Shown here one piece after another: positions 11,903-25,330 of a stretch of DNA of 64,000 nt (position 1 is its first letter; each line of letters starts with the position of its first letter). The stretch is from the NCBI GenBank assembly GCA_038380795.1, contig CM076259.1, positions 25,216,977-25,280,976 of the forward strand, given 5' to 3'. This DNA comes from Pyrocephalus nanus (lineage: Eukaryota; Chordata; Aves; Passeriformes; Tyrannidae). Both the position numbers and the translations under genes were made by a program. Below the pieces are notes generated by a model. That model searched no databases, was not told where the DNA came from, and saw only the letters and a program-made list of their open reading frames with translations.

Positions 11903-14668
11903 GTCTTCCAAGTGTTGGAGTCTACCCATGCCAGTAGTTGACTTGATACAATTGGGCCTGAGGTGATCCTAGTTGGGAAAGGGAGATGAGAACCTGCACT
12001 AAGGGAGGAGGGAAAAAAGGTGGGATGCATTTTACTGCATCTAATGATGACTGAGGAGGAGTGATGCAGAAACAGCAGTCAGTCCACCCAGGCATGACCT
12101 TTACTTGAACTTTTTGATTTGATGCCTGAGTCCCACTGTGCAATGAAGTTGCAAAATCAGTGTTGCTTTTCTGATGCAGGAAGGCAAGGAAAAAAAAAAG
12201 GTCCTGTTACTTTCCCTGTCATTTCAGTTTTAAACAGCTTTAGCAGTGGGCTTCTTGCTAGGGCAAAGATGTAGGTGAGAGACCCCTGAAGATCCATCTG
12301 CCTGCTCAGAATGCAGCCGTCTTCAAAGCATGCTCAGGTTGCTGATGGCCTGGTTGAGCTTAGATCTGAATATTGACAAAGAGGACTGGGGTTCCGAACA
12401 TACCTCTGAGCATCTATGCCAGAGCTGAAACCATGCCCTGGGAGCTCACAGTGCTCTTCCCTGGGCTGTCCCTCTGCGGTAGTGTAGCTGAGGCTCCTTT
12501 GCAGCCAGGTCCAACCACATCTTGTAGGAATGCTTTTTTGGCTACAGTTGCTGGTCAGGAGTAATACCTCACCTGGGCACCTCACACCAATCCTGGAGCA
12601 TTTCTTGCATTTCATTCTTTGATTTTCAGTCCATCTTCCAAAAGAAAATACTCTGAAGCTGTGACTGGAGCAAGCACTGACTAGTGTTAAAGTTTCACCC
12701 CGCTGTGACAGCTTTAAAATCCTTGTCTTGATAAGGGACTGAGGGAGCTGTGACTGGGGCTCCAATACCTGGGGAAGGGAGCAAATAACCAGGGTGCTGG
12801 AAAGCAACACACACGATGTTTTATGTTGGCCCTAGATGTTTGATATTCACAGGCTAGGTAATATACAGTAATTAGAGATAGCATTTACAGCTGCTTCTCC
12901 TTAGTGCAATGAGCTCTTGTCACATGGTTGAGCTCATCCTGACTCCTTTTCCACCCTCAAAGGGCAGGATATGCTGGTGGAACAGTGTCTCCTTTAACCT
13001 AAAATTACAAGGAAGATCTTGCATGAGGGGCCCATGACTCACCTCCACGTGGCCAGCAAAGGGACTTGAAATAGCATCAGCCCCTGAGCAGATGGGCACA
13101 GAAGGGCTCCCAGAAGACAAAGTTCACAGGGGATGGATGGACACCAGACGTGTGTGCCCAACTCATGCATATCCTTTGATGGAGGTGGGGGCCTGAGTCA
13201 GAAGGATAAGGTCAGGACACAGGGCCAGCTGGGGATGGTACCCACCAGGATTTGGGAGCCTCAGCAGACCTCTACAGAGCAGTTACCTCACTCAGTGCTA
13301 GGCTGTTGCAGAGATGTTTTTTTTCCCCAGTAATCCTTCATTTTCATGAGACCTGCCAATTAGCAAGAAGAAAGGCACTAGTCCCTCCTGGGGACCTGCT
13401 CTCTAGCACCGTTCCTCAAGGGATAAAGCACTTTTCTGCCAGATTTGACAGCAGGCAGCTCTGAGCCCCTCCACAGCGCTCACTCGCCCCTGACTTCATG
13501 GCCTGAAAACAGGAGGAGGGCAAAACATCCCCCTCCAACCTATTAGGCCTCTGAACCAGCTGATTAGCCAAAGCAGAAAGCAGATTAACCCCAATTAGGT
13601 GGAAATGTATAAACAAATATATTCAGTAAAGCCTTTTGGATAGGTTCCCCAGGAGCCTGGCTTTGAACATACCTCCCAGGGACCTTCCATAGCTTACACT
13701 CACAGCTTCATACTCCATCAGCTCCTAAATTGTGCCAGTGCTTGGGGCCCCTTCTGTGCTCACACAGCTCCTGCTGCACTTGCTTCAGATGTTTCCGTGC
13801 TCCCCTCACTCATCCTCTCCCTCACCTCCAGCCTCTGCAGCCCTTCTCCTTCTCTCTCCTCATCACTCCATGTGCCAGACTGGACTCCTGGGTTTTGCTT
13901 ATGAAAAGTATAGCAGAGGGTCTGTATCTATGGAAAGTTTTACTCCCTATATGGAATGACGGAAATTCCTCTCACCACACTCATCTTTGCTCCCATGAGA
14001 TTATGCATCTCTCTGCTTCTTTCGTCTGGCTTCCCAAGCACAATAACATCTTCACTTGTGTTAACCTTTGAGCTCTCTTGCTCTTCAGAAGTATGGAAAA
14101 TGGCTGGTTTGCCCAGCTCTGGTAACAGCAGCCACAGGATCTTGCATTTCTATGCTTTCTTTCACTTCAGAAGGCCCCGAATTTCCCACATGATACACAA
14201 AAAATTGTCCCTGCCTCTGGGAGGCCGGTGCTGCTGTCAGGCAAACAGCCAGTTCAAACAGCCCGGAGGGGAGATCTGATCAGGAAGGAGATACCGAAAA
14301 ACTCTCCAGTGAAATGCCACCAGAACTTTCCTACTATAGCTTGAAAACAGCTGTGCTTCCTAAGAATGCCTGGGAAGGTTGGTGTCACCTCCCAGAGGTT
14401 TCCCCAGCCAGCACCCCTATGTCCTGTGCACTTGCTGAACTGGATCCCTGATGCACAGAAACAAGCCAGAAAGTGAAGGATGGTTAGAAAATCGTCAGCC
14501 ATGAGGAATGGGAAACCTCTCCACAGGCAGAGCAGCTCAGTGTCTCCCCTTACTGCTTCAGAGAGGAGGTTGAACAGCTAGCAGAAAAAAAATGTTAGTT
14601 TTTTTAAATGTTAAAGGAAAGAAAAAAGGGATCCTTGACAGCATGTCACATGCATGGACTGGGACCTG

Positions 14669-14697
14669 CAGCTGACAGGAATGAGGGCTAAAAATAG
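14669..14697 (+). promoter_or_regulatory. E-box plus MEF2-type motif
   Basis: CAGCTG at 14669-14674 and CTAAAAATAG at 14688-14697, which fits the MEF2 consensus YTAWWWWTAR exactly. E-box plus MEF2 pairs are typical of muscle enhancers, but motif presence alone is weak evidence. Confidence 0.25.
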
Positions 14698-15646
14698 ATT
14701 ATCAGTGCTAATGGGCTCAGAAGCTGCCTTTGGTGAATGAGTCCCAAGGTGAATTATGAAATCTAACACGCGTTCTCTCCCTAACAAGTGTGGTTTCTAT
14801 CAAGGCTTATTTACTTTGGTCTTCATTCCTGCCGGACATAGGATACTACTCTCAGGTTTCACAACGAAACAGATCTGGGCCTGATGGGGAGACAGCCAAG
14901 AAGTCAACAGGAGCACTGTTATGGAGGATGCAGCTCCACATATCTCAGCAACAGCACTGGCCAAAGGAGCTTCTGGTTGTGACCCTTGCCCAGACAATCT
15001 GACCCAGCTAAATTGTGATGCCCCTCGGTGACTTGGCTTTCAAATAACCTCCTGAAATCCTGCATTCGAACAACACCTGCCAGCCTACCCATGCTTATCT
15101 TGGTGATACGTATTTGAGGGTGAGGATCTGATTGCTTTCATCCAACTGATGCCCACCTGCATCCCTATAACTGATCTGGCTGAGGCATGGTAACAGAGCT
15201 CACTTCTTGAATGGTGCTTGTGATGGCTTTGTCCCATGTGTTGGGAGGATGGGCAGCACCTGATCCAGAAGGAAAAACAGAGCAGCACAGGCACGAAGCC
15301 TGACTGTGCATTAATTATTGTCTCAAAAATTCACTAAATATTTTGAATGAACAAGTTTACACTTACCTGCTCTGTGCGTGGCATAGCCAGGGAATGTTTG
15401 ATCTGATGGCAGGATCCCTACTGTGAGGTTTACCACATCATCTAGCTACAACCTGAAATGGCTGGGAGTAGTCTCCCCACAGCTCAGTGCTGCCTCAGTG
15501 GACAAAGCTGGGCCTATGGGTAAAGGAGTGGGAGAAGGGAGCGTTTAGCAGGCAGTTGGAGTTTTTCTCTCCAGTTAGGATATTTTCTCCTGTTGTTTTC
15601 AGTTGTAATTATAGCTTATTATCCAGGAATGTTTTTTCTGTTCCTT

Positions 15647-15668
15647 CCCCCCACCCCCCCCGCCCGCC
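15647..15668 (-). other. G-quadruplex-capable tract (G-rich on - strand)
   Basis: C-runs on the + strand separated by single A and G bases give several GGG runs with one-base loops on the - strand. This fits the G-quadruplex pattern. No gene lies nearby. Confidence 0.5.
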
Positions 15669-18600
15669 TTTTAAAAAATGCTTTCTGAAAGCAAAATCTG
15701 TGCAACAGCCAGTCTGAAATGCGGTTGCCCCCAGCCTACTCCTTATCACACGTGCTTGCCTGCATGCTCTTACTTCTCTGCTCTTCCAGGTTTTTTTTTA
15801 GGAGGCAATTAATCCTCAGAGGGATTAAAATAGAAATGAAGAGTGTTTTTCCTTGGAGAGAACATTTCCAAATGACCTTCCTTCTCCTCTGCAGTGAAAA
15901 TTGACCATCTTGGATGAATCGCTCCCAAAGCAACAGATTCCACTTGAAGGCTTCTGGCAAAGTCTTCTCATTACCATAGACCAGGGGTCAGGAACAGCTC
16001 AGCTGCACTGTTGGCCTCCAGCACAAGTTAATGGAAACAGTGTGATCACCTGGAAATAATGAAGGTATGATAGGAAAGAAAACTTAATACTGGGATGAGC
16101 ACCCTCAGGATCCACTGGGGAAGGTCTATTTTCGTCACAGACAGAGCAGTCAGGCTAGAAACCTCACTACCTCCTCTGGAAGCAGGAAGATAGCTACGGT
16201 TTGCCCAATCCTTCCTCTTTTTTATTCTGGATTTCAGTGTGTTTTTGTAACCAGCTGTCTGAAGTCACCAACATCTTTAAACTCCCATGTGCCATTACTG
16301 GAATCAAGGAACTTGCACAGGTGTCAGCAGGGTCCCTTCTCATGCCTGCATGTGGAATTCCCAAATTACTACCAAATTTGGAAGAAGCACTAAGAACCTC
16401 TTTTTCCTCTCTATGCCTTATCTTTGAGTTACCCCCTGGTGTGAAGCTCTCCACTCATACTGCTGTATGCACGTGGTTGCTGGATCCCCAGCCAACTTAG
16501 ATGAATCCACCTCCCCAAAACACGCACACATGGTATGTAACAACCACATTAGGGCTTTTCTGTCTATATTATCCTTAAGGATTGTCCTATCTTCACTCAT
16601 ATCAGTGGAATATTAACATCTGGACAATCATGCAAGATCTAGTTGTTTAAATATATGACCACACATATCTTACAGCTACAGCTGTATAAATACAGTTACA
16701 TAAATACTCTTCTGCCTGACCACCTTTCAGGCTTGAAAAGGCTTGTCCTGCTGTCTAAGGAGAGCTCAGCAATGTGTTGCTCCCAGGGTGTCTCTAGGGC
16801 TTGAGGCCTGGTACCTCAACATCCCAGCTGTGCCCTAAAGAAGAGTAGGGAGCTGGCTCTGGGTACTCTCCAGCAGCAGACTGGGAAGGGTGCAGCAGCC
16901 CCCAGGAACAGGGTTTGCATGCTATGCTCAACAACACAGGGAGAGGCATGTATTTTGCCCAAAGTTTAACGGAAATTACTGAGTTGCCAGCAGATCTGGG
17001 GAGCAGTTTAGGACATGCCTTGTGGGGCCATAAGTTTGTGAGGGTTCAAAATGGATGAGGGAAGCAAAGCCTCCCAAGCAAGCTTTGAGAAAGGCACCCT
17101 GCTAGAGTCTCGCTTGAGGAAAGAAGGAGTAAAGAAAAGCCTTTTCTTTCACAGTTTCACTCCTAGAACCTTGAGCAGGAAAAGAGAGGCCAGTCCCTCT
17201 CTGAATTTTGGGCTAACATCTGTGATGCCACCTTAACAAGGCCTATCCCACCTTACTGAGGAATAAAAGTGTCCTCAGATGCCATGTGTTGTGTTGCTGG
17301 TAAAGAAACAGCTCTTTACAAGTCCGTGGGATTTCTGCACCCACGGAGTATGGTGGTAACACAGCTCTCCAGTCCCCAGAGGTGAGGTAGGAGTTGTGCA
17401 CTCCCAGGAGGGCAGGGTCAGAGAGGTAGGTTTCATGGAACGGGATGTGGCATGGGCAGGAGAAGAAAAGCCCTTGAGCCCTGTATGGTGTGTCCTACCA
17501 AAGCCCATTGGTCCCCCTTGAAGCTGTTCCTCTTTCTGGTGCCTGTCCCTGACAGCTAGTTGGACATCGACAGTGTATCTTGGACAGTTGTGGCACAGAC
17601 TGAGACTTCAGCAATCCGTAGCTCGCATCCCCTTTCTTGCCAGAATAAGTGAGAAAGGGGAATTTTGCTTCCCTTCACTGTAAAGCAGTTGAAGGCAGAT
17701 AGATTTTGCTATAAATGGAGACCTTTTGATGTTCTGTGGGGAAAACAGGAGTGCAGAGCTAGCCAAATCAGAGGTATTCCTCTGTACTCACGTCATTCCC
17801 AGCTCCCTAAACTTCCCATCACCAGCCAAGGCCATGAGTTAGGGAACACAGGACGGGGGGTGAGAGGCAGGAGGAGAAGGGGTTCTTAGGAGAAGATCAA
17901 ATCTCAAAACATCATATTTGCACTCATTGGGAGGCAGTAAAGAAGCTAGGCAAGCAGGACAATCAGAGATAAGGGCAAGCAACACAGTGTTCCCAGCCTG
18001 ATGTCCTGCCTGCTGGTAAAAGTGGGGGTGCAGCCTGATGCATTCTTGACATTTTGTTCTCCCAACTGATGCCAGCTCAGTTCTTATCAGATATCTCCAC
18101 GGCCAATGATTTTTCACAGTGGATAACACCACTACATAGGAAACAGTCATAAACTTCTGTCCAGGCAGCTGAGCAGAATGTTCCCTTCCTGGCCTTCATG
18201 TGGGGATATTTGTGGCTTTACCTTTTCCCCTCTTCCTCACTTAGCCTCTGCCTTGCACATTCATGGCTCTGACCCACCCTGAGTTACATGAAGGTGGTGA
18301 ACCTCAGACCTGATCTTTCCTCCACTCTTTGGATCCAGTATGACCTCCTCTTCCAAAAACAGACTTACCTTTAAGGTTGAACACACTCTTTGATTGTTCC
18401 CTGCTGGCCAAACCGATCTTAAATTGCAGGGACAGTACAGCCAGGATGCAGATTTGGAGCTGGGGCAGAATGGCACAGCTGGAGCAAGGCTGCCATCAGG
18501 GACCAGCATGGCAGGAGGAGAGGCCATGCTTTGCTTCAGGTTCCCCAACTCTCCACAGCAAGAGAATGTCCCTGTCCACCCTCCCTGCTGAGGAAAGTAG

Positions 18601-19053
18601 TTTCCATGCTCAATGATGTTCCCAGATTTATAGTTTCTATGAGGAAAAATTCCACAATCTTTGCAGTGCCAGACAAGGCGGAGGTGCATCAGCTGACCAA
18701 CGCTGCTTCAGGCTTAACTTGGGAATCACCTTGCAACCAGCAGAGCCACCTCTGACAGAAATCTGACCTTGAGCATGCTGGCCTGACTTCGCAGCAGAAG
18801 TGACACCTGAATTTCCCTCCCAAGCAGATTTTGGCCAAATCTCAAGGATGCTTTTGCTGCTGTTCTTCTTTATGCTGAACTATGTGAAACTGGGCTTGGT
18901 GTCACAGCAATGTGCAAGACAGACACCCTCCTTGTTCTGCTCTGTGTCCAACTCTCTGCTAAAGCAATATTTGGGGAGCTCAGTTATGTGTGCCAAAAAT
19001 CAGGGGAGCTGAGGATGCAATCCAGCTGCTTCCCTTTAGATTTTGTACTCTGG

Positions 19054-19130
19054 GATAAGAAAGCTTAGTAAGATAAGTATTAAGATAAGTAGCTAGTAAG
19101 ATAAGTAAGTACTCACACCCTGGTGATAAG
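19054..19130 (+). promoter_or_regulatory. Cluster of five GATAAG motifs in a degenerate tandem repeat
   Basis: GATAAG occurs at 19054, 19072, 19084, 19100 and 19125, all on the same strand. The middle three lie in an imperfect TAAGATAAGTA repeat. GATAAG is the core GATA-factor site. Either a homotypic enhancer cluster or a short degenerate minisatellite would explain it. Confidence 0.35.
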
Positions 19131-22100
19131 GGTGACAAAAGCATGCCCTTGCCTAGGTTAACACGTGATGATACTGTTAACACAAGCAAGGTGCTGCTCT
19201 GCCCTCCACAAATGCGTACCACAGCTTGAGACTTTTTCAGGACTCTCTGGGATGAGTTCTTACAGATTAGGCAACAAGGAGTATGTTAATTTTGGCCAGG
19301 CAGTGCTAGCTTTGATTTACCTTGGGCTGCTCTGCCCTTGGCTATGTGCCCCAGGGGCTCCCTCTTTGCAGCACCCTCACTCCTGGGACACAGAGCATTG
19401 TCCCTCAGGGGCTGTCAGTACTCCTGGGGCTGTTCAGAGCCTCAGGCACTTTGCAAGAGATTTCTGCATGGCATACACACATGTACAAATATACATATGT
19501 TAACAGACGTATCTCTCTATTCTATGTCTGTTTTTACACACATGGCACTATACTTGCACATCACTAGTGGTTCTGCAGCACTTTGGAATGGAAGGGTTCT
19601 TGAAACTGTGATAGCAGGGTTTCTGGGAGATGAGCTCTATGGCTAGTTCCTGAGACAGTTTAGGCCCTTTTTGAGGTGTTTTTCAGAATAAGCAAGATAA
19701 TTTTCCATTTTTTCCATTCCTCCATTGTACTGTCAATGATAGGCATCAGCAGCTATCAGTCTGAATCTCTTTTGTGCAGACTGCTCTACCACAGACCCAC
19801 AGAACTTTAGCCAGTCTCCTGCACTATCATATTATGGCATCAGCTGTATCCAGCCATGTTAAGATTTTCGTGGCTTGTATGGCTTGCCTGGAGCCCACAG
19901 GTCTGCGTGCAGTCATCCTTTACCCTCACACCTTGCTCTGACAGATCCTAGCTCCTTTTCTTCCAGTGCTGTGGATTCCCAGTTCTGCAAACCATTTCAG
20001 GACACTATTCACCCAGCCATAGCCAAGGTTTAGGAGGGGATGCTCTGTGTTGCTTGGCACAGCCAGAGTTAGTTCTGGCTCTCCAGCAGTCCTTGTTTTC
20101 CGTTCCAGCCATGGGCTGGTCTCCTCTAAAGGAGTTGGCTATGCTCCTCTTTTTCCTTTCTCCTTCCCTAAAACTACCAAGCCTATCAAGCACATTAGAG
20201 CCAGCCAGTGTAAAAAGTAGGACTGTATCTCAAGGTCTTATTTGCTCACACCTTGTGCAGGCACTGAGTAAAACAGTCTTTGACTTTCCTCTGTTGCTTC
20301 CCATGGCCCCAGAGCTCCAGTGGAGCTTTAAGTGCTCCATCCTTCTGCTCTGATGTTTTCTCGGTATGTCTGGCACTGTGTGACCATTAGAGATTACTCA
20401 ACAATTCAGGTATTCATTTGCAGGACAGAGGCCTGCCTGTGGTCAATAAGGAGGTACCCTTCTGTTTATTACATGAAAATTCTGCCCCTTCTCTGTCCCA
20501 AGAAATGCTTCCCACACCTATAACTGATGGGAACCTTTCCAAACAAAAGCCTGTAAGCACAGAACTGCCAGTTCCCAGCCCCGTGCAATAGCAGGGCTAT
20601 ATCTGTCAGATGGAGGACCAAATCAGATGCCCACAATTCTTGCCTACCAGACCAGAACAAAGATTTTTTTTCCTAGCTTTGATCTGAGCACTGGCTTACC
20701 GTTGAATTCATGAACAAGACACACCACAGAGATCCTTGAGAGGTTTCCCAGGTCAACCTGTACACATCCCAGCTGGTCCCTCTATCTGTGGCCGATCTTC
20801 AGCACTTCAGAGAGTCAGCCAGAACTGCCCTGATTTTACAGGAACATGCAGCAATGGGGGGCAGTTAAGCAAGTGGCTTGCAGAGACAAAATCTAGCCAA
20901 ACAGCATGCCTTCCTCCTGACCATGCAGATGGTAAGCACATCTGTGATGGGGAAGGAAACTTTAGAGAGTGCTCTTTGCACCTGGATCACAGCTCACGAG
21001 GAAAGAGAAGCTGTAGCTCAGTACCTGCTTCAGGACACCAAGCGTGCACTGCTATAGGTGCCACAAGGTGTGAGGACACCAGCAGACATGGATTCTGCGA
21101 CCTGTCCCCTCTCCCTCACTCCACCAGCTGCACGGGCCCTGCAAGTGTAAGGCACGTGGTCAGGACTTCCTTTTTCAGCAGATAGGGGAAGGCAGCCTTT
21201 TGCCAAGAGTGGGTGGGTGGTGAGGGCAGGGACAGCTTACCTAGGCTAGCTGCTGCACACGGAGCTCCCAGCTGGCTCTTGTTCCAGGGGTTATCTACTG
21301 ACAACACAAGGTCATCAGCCAGCAGCCAAGTTGCGTTGCTCCACAACCTTGCTTCCTTGTCTGCGTTCCCTGCTGAGACCAGCCCCCAGCAGGGACTGGC
21401 TGTGGCCTCTCTCCCAAACTCAGATGAAACTTGCTGGAAGACCCTGATCCAGTGTCTACCCAAGATCCTGGCAAAGGCAGCTTGAAAGACTAAGGTGCAC
21501 CATCCCACTCTTTTGGATGGACATGACACCACTGGTGCACACCGATGTTATTTTCAGTGGTTAACACTGATTTCTTCTCTGAGGGCTGTTTTGGCAAAAA
21601 CATTTGATCTCCCTAGCAATATAAATACACAGCTGCTTCCTCCAAAATAGGAGGTAAATGGAAGTGTGAAGAGTGAAAGTGTGTGCGCATTTGCGGTGCT
21701 TGTCCTACAGAGAAAAAAGGGAGAGGAAATGAAGCTTAGTGCAAAATACAGGAAGTGGGAGAAAAACAGCACAAAGCAAATGCTGCGTCCATTGAACGGG
21801 ACTTGAATTGGTATCTTGGTTGCTGTTTGACTAACTTATGGTATCACTAAATCCCATTCTCCTCACAGGGAAAGAAACCCTGCAACTGTGCATTGTCAGT
21901 GTGACGGAAGAAACAACGGCAGCTGATGCTGGTTGGGTCAGTATTACTCTCAGTCTCACAGACCAGTCTTTGTTCCCAGAATGGTGACAAAGGGCTCCCT
22001 TCTTTCCTTCACGTCCCTCATCTTGTTCATAGGCGTGTTGGAACAGTGCATGTTTTAAGACTATATCAGCTATGGGTGGCATGCCTTGGCGAGTTCCCAT

Positions 22101-24589
22101 CACGACCTCTGCAACCCCTGCCCCCTGGGAGGTGTCCCTCTCGTGCACCGGTGCCCTCCATGGAGTGCGCAGGAAAAGGCTCATTCCCTTATCGCCTGGT
22201 GGAGCTTGGAGCTGTGTGCTCCTGGAGTCTGTTGGTAGTAAACATGACCACAAGCTCTGAGCCAGCAGGTCCACAGGATATCAGGAGCATGCACAGTGCT
22301 CCTATCACTTTCTTATTCACCTCTGTGGTTACCCTCAGCACCTCCTAAACCTGTCACTTTGGCACTCTGCTTCCTGTCTCCCTTGGAAGATGTGTGCGGG
22401 GGAAAGGGAGCTGGTGTTGGTGAGTTTTAGCTGGCATCATCAGAGTGAACTCTTTCTCCCTCTGTGTGGAAAAAGAGACTTCAGAAAGTTTGGCCAGTTC
22501 CTGAGTAGGGGCAAGTTACTGCTGCTGGTGTAATCCTAGCCTGTGGTGCATGCTTTTCCAAGAAGAGGTAGCCTCTCAGCCAGTGACTTTTGACAAGCGG
22601 CTGTGCCCAGTATCCAACAGAAGCACAGAGTTTGCAGGGCATTGTGGTAGATGGCAGAGCTCTTCCAGACAAGGAACTCAGCTGGAAGACACACTGCCCA
22701 CATTCAGCCATCCCATGACTGATGCTCTCTGCCACCCCGCTGCCAAGCAGTGAAAGTCTCCTCTGCCAGCATCTGCATATTGCAAATGGAGACCATGCAC
22801 AGTGGGGCAATATCTGAAGACCTAAGAGTGCACCTTCAAGGCCCTTTGATATGATCCCAGTATTTCCAGTCTGCCCATTCTGAACAGTTCTTGTCTGAGT
22901 ATCAGATTGGCAGAATTATTCCAGTCACTTTTCTAGGGCTCTTTATCTTAGCAGCCCAAGGACTTCACCTTCATTACATTTCTCATGTTCTTGGTACAGA
23001 GAGTTGAACCTGCACAGAGACATACAGAGTTACAAAATAGGACCTGCACGCAGGGCCTAACATACAAAAAGACACATTCAGAGGCATATACACAGACACC
23101 CACTTACCAAATGATTCTGTGATCTTGCATGGACAAGCGGAACAGTACATGGAGATAATGACAGACAGGCAGACATTTTCTAGTGCTCTACAAGAAATCC
23201 TAAGTGTTCCCAATGTGAACCTGGAAAAACCAGCATAGCATATTAGGTTGGAAATTGATGTTTCAGTGTTTCCCTTTCAGAAAACAGGGAAATAATTTTC
23301 AACTTCTGAGAGCATTGAACAGCAGTGTATGGAAGAATCAACATAGGAGCCACTGCCTCTGTCATAGTTTTGATGCATGAAAGGACCTCAGCATGAACAT
23401 CACATGCTGGCTGCCGTGTCTGCACACAGGTCACGCCACTAGGAGATGCCTACAGTCAAACAATCCCAAATCTGTCTTTGGAAGTTGTGTCTCCAGGTCC
23501 AATTTTTACAGGCCAGCAACACTACAAGGAGTGGTCTTCCTTGAACAAAAGATGGACATTTCTGAGTGGAAGTTAAACAGGTGAAGTTGATCACATGTGT
23601 CACAACAAAGGGTTCATGACCAATGTTCTCCTCCTCTCTCCTTATGCTTCCTTGAAGCTAATTTTTCCCCTTAGGGCTGTGTCTGATGCCAGGCAACACA
23701 GCTCTGTCATGAGACCTCCACAGGCAGCCCAGGAACACAGCTCCTATTCTCCTGTGGAGTTTGGGTCCTGAATCGTTGTTTTTTTATGCTAGGGCTAAGC
23801 CAGATGACTCCTTACATAGGTAGAGTAAGTTCAGGAGAAAACTGAAGAGGGAAAATAAAGATGCTTTGGGATGCAAGACATCTTATGCTGTGTTTATTTC
23901 CCTCCCCCAGTGTAATACAGTCCAGAGTCCCATGAGGAGCTGTGGTAACATGGATGTGGTAACTTGTATCAGAGGGTGCCCAACGGCAAAAACTGTGCAA
24001 ATATGCACATTTTTGGGGAGGTCAGCAAAGAAGCTTTTTTATGCTAATATCAGCCAACCATGCATCCAGATCTCAGGAGCAATGAAACCAGGGACTATAC
24101 TTCATAGCTCAAGTAAAGCTGGGCAAAAACCCATGACCTTGAAACTATGACGTTTGGGGAGGAGGGGGGGATTGATCTGCAGCAGGAATTACAAGTTGCC
24201 TACAGCATGGCTTAGCTAACATTTCCCACAGCAGAGCAGGGAGAAGGGCTTAAGCTTGTTTGAGGAAGAGTTTGTCTCCAGAGTTGTTTTTTATGGCATA
24301 CATCTGAAAACAGTTTACATGTGGCTAGAAAGAAGCCTCTTTGTTATTGTGGTTAAAATGACCTCTCAGTACCTAGCCTCTATTTTAAGCAGGTGATGCA
24401 TACATGTTCTCATGCCAGTACTCTTCAGTCTTTTAGCTGAAATAGCAGTTCTCTTTCATTGGGATTTACCCATCTGATGTATTAATAGGCAGCAATCATA
24501 TGCCCTCTTAACATTCCTTTTGCTAGGCTAAAAAAAGCAAAGACCGTCTAGACTTCTACAATCACCTCTCTCTTTTTGTCCGGATCACT

Positions 24590-25330
24590 CTAGTGACATT
24601 CTTTCCACTTGTTAGAATTTTCTCTTTTCCAGCTCTTCTGGAAGGTACTTTTCTCCTCCGTACTGGCAATGCTTCCTTGTTTTGTCTCTTCAGCTAATAT
24701 TTACATTTTTCCTCCAAGGTCATCAGTGAAGATACGAAACTAGTTGGTGCCAAAACCAGTCCCTAAGGAATTTCATTAGTAACTTTATGTTTCAGGGTCT
24801 TTTCATTAAGCAATTTGTTACCCGCTTTTCAGTTCAGGAGTGAATCCCTGCACTCCCCTTCTTTCACAGCTTCTCAACCATCCTCTGTGAAACCCAAATA
24901 TCTTTCATATACCGCATAACAAATGTTTTAAAAAATATTTATTCTCCTCCCCAAGCATAAAAATAATGAGAAATCATCTATCTTTCATACAGCCACACTG
25001 AATTTTGTCTAATTTTCTATGCACTCCCATATCTCTAATTATTCCAAATTTGTTCTAGGACAAAAGGAAAAGCTGTTCTAAGCTTTTGGACTGTAAATAA
25101 CCACATCCCTTTGTTTGTTCCTTAATTAAATTTAGGTAAAATTGTTGATACTGGGCAACTCTCTGCTCCCCATCCAACTTCCATTTGCACAGGTTGATTG
25201 TATATCAGTGCTACTGGATTTACTATTTGACCTGTCTCCAGACACCTTCTGATCTAAATAAACCTTGTGAATTTTGGCTTGACCTCTGATGGGATTGTTT
25301 CTATTTCCAGACACTTTTAGCCATCAACTT
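24590..25330 (-). mobile_element. Highly degraded LINE remnant, CR1/L3-like
   Basis: The stretch around 24720-24840 (tcatcagtgaagatacgaaa, then accagtccctaaggaattt, cattagtaac) resembles the reverse complement of the reverse-transcriptase region of CR1/L3 LINEs, where a 'gacccctgaggaacgccact'-type string is diagnostic. The similarity is old and patchy, and the boundaries are guesses. No open reading frame remains. Confidence 0.35.

Larger units (their letters stand above)
10906..24580. other. Gene-free stretch downstream of ATP1A1
   Basis: I see no exon chain, no conserved protein and no RNA gene here. Short open frames are isolated, lack splice context and have no family signature. Individual motifs worth noting (GATA cluster near 19.05 kb, MEF2/E-box near 14.68 kb, C-rich tract near 15.65 kb) are listed separately. 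In mammals CD58 and IGSF3 follow ATP1A1; no immunoglobulin-fold exon was recognised here. Confidence 0.6.
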
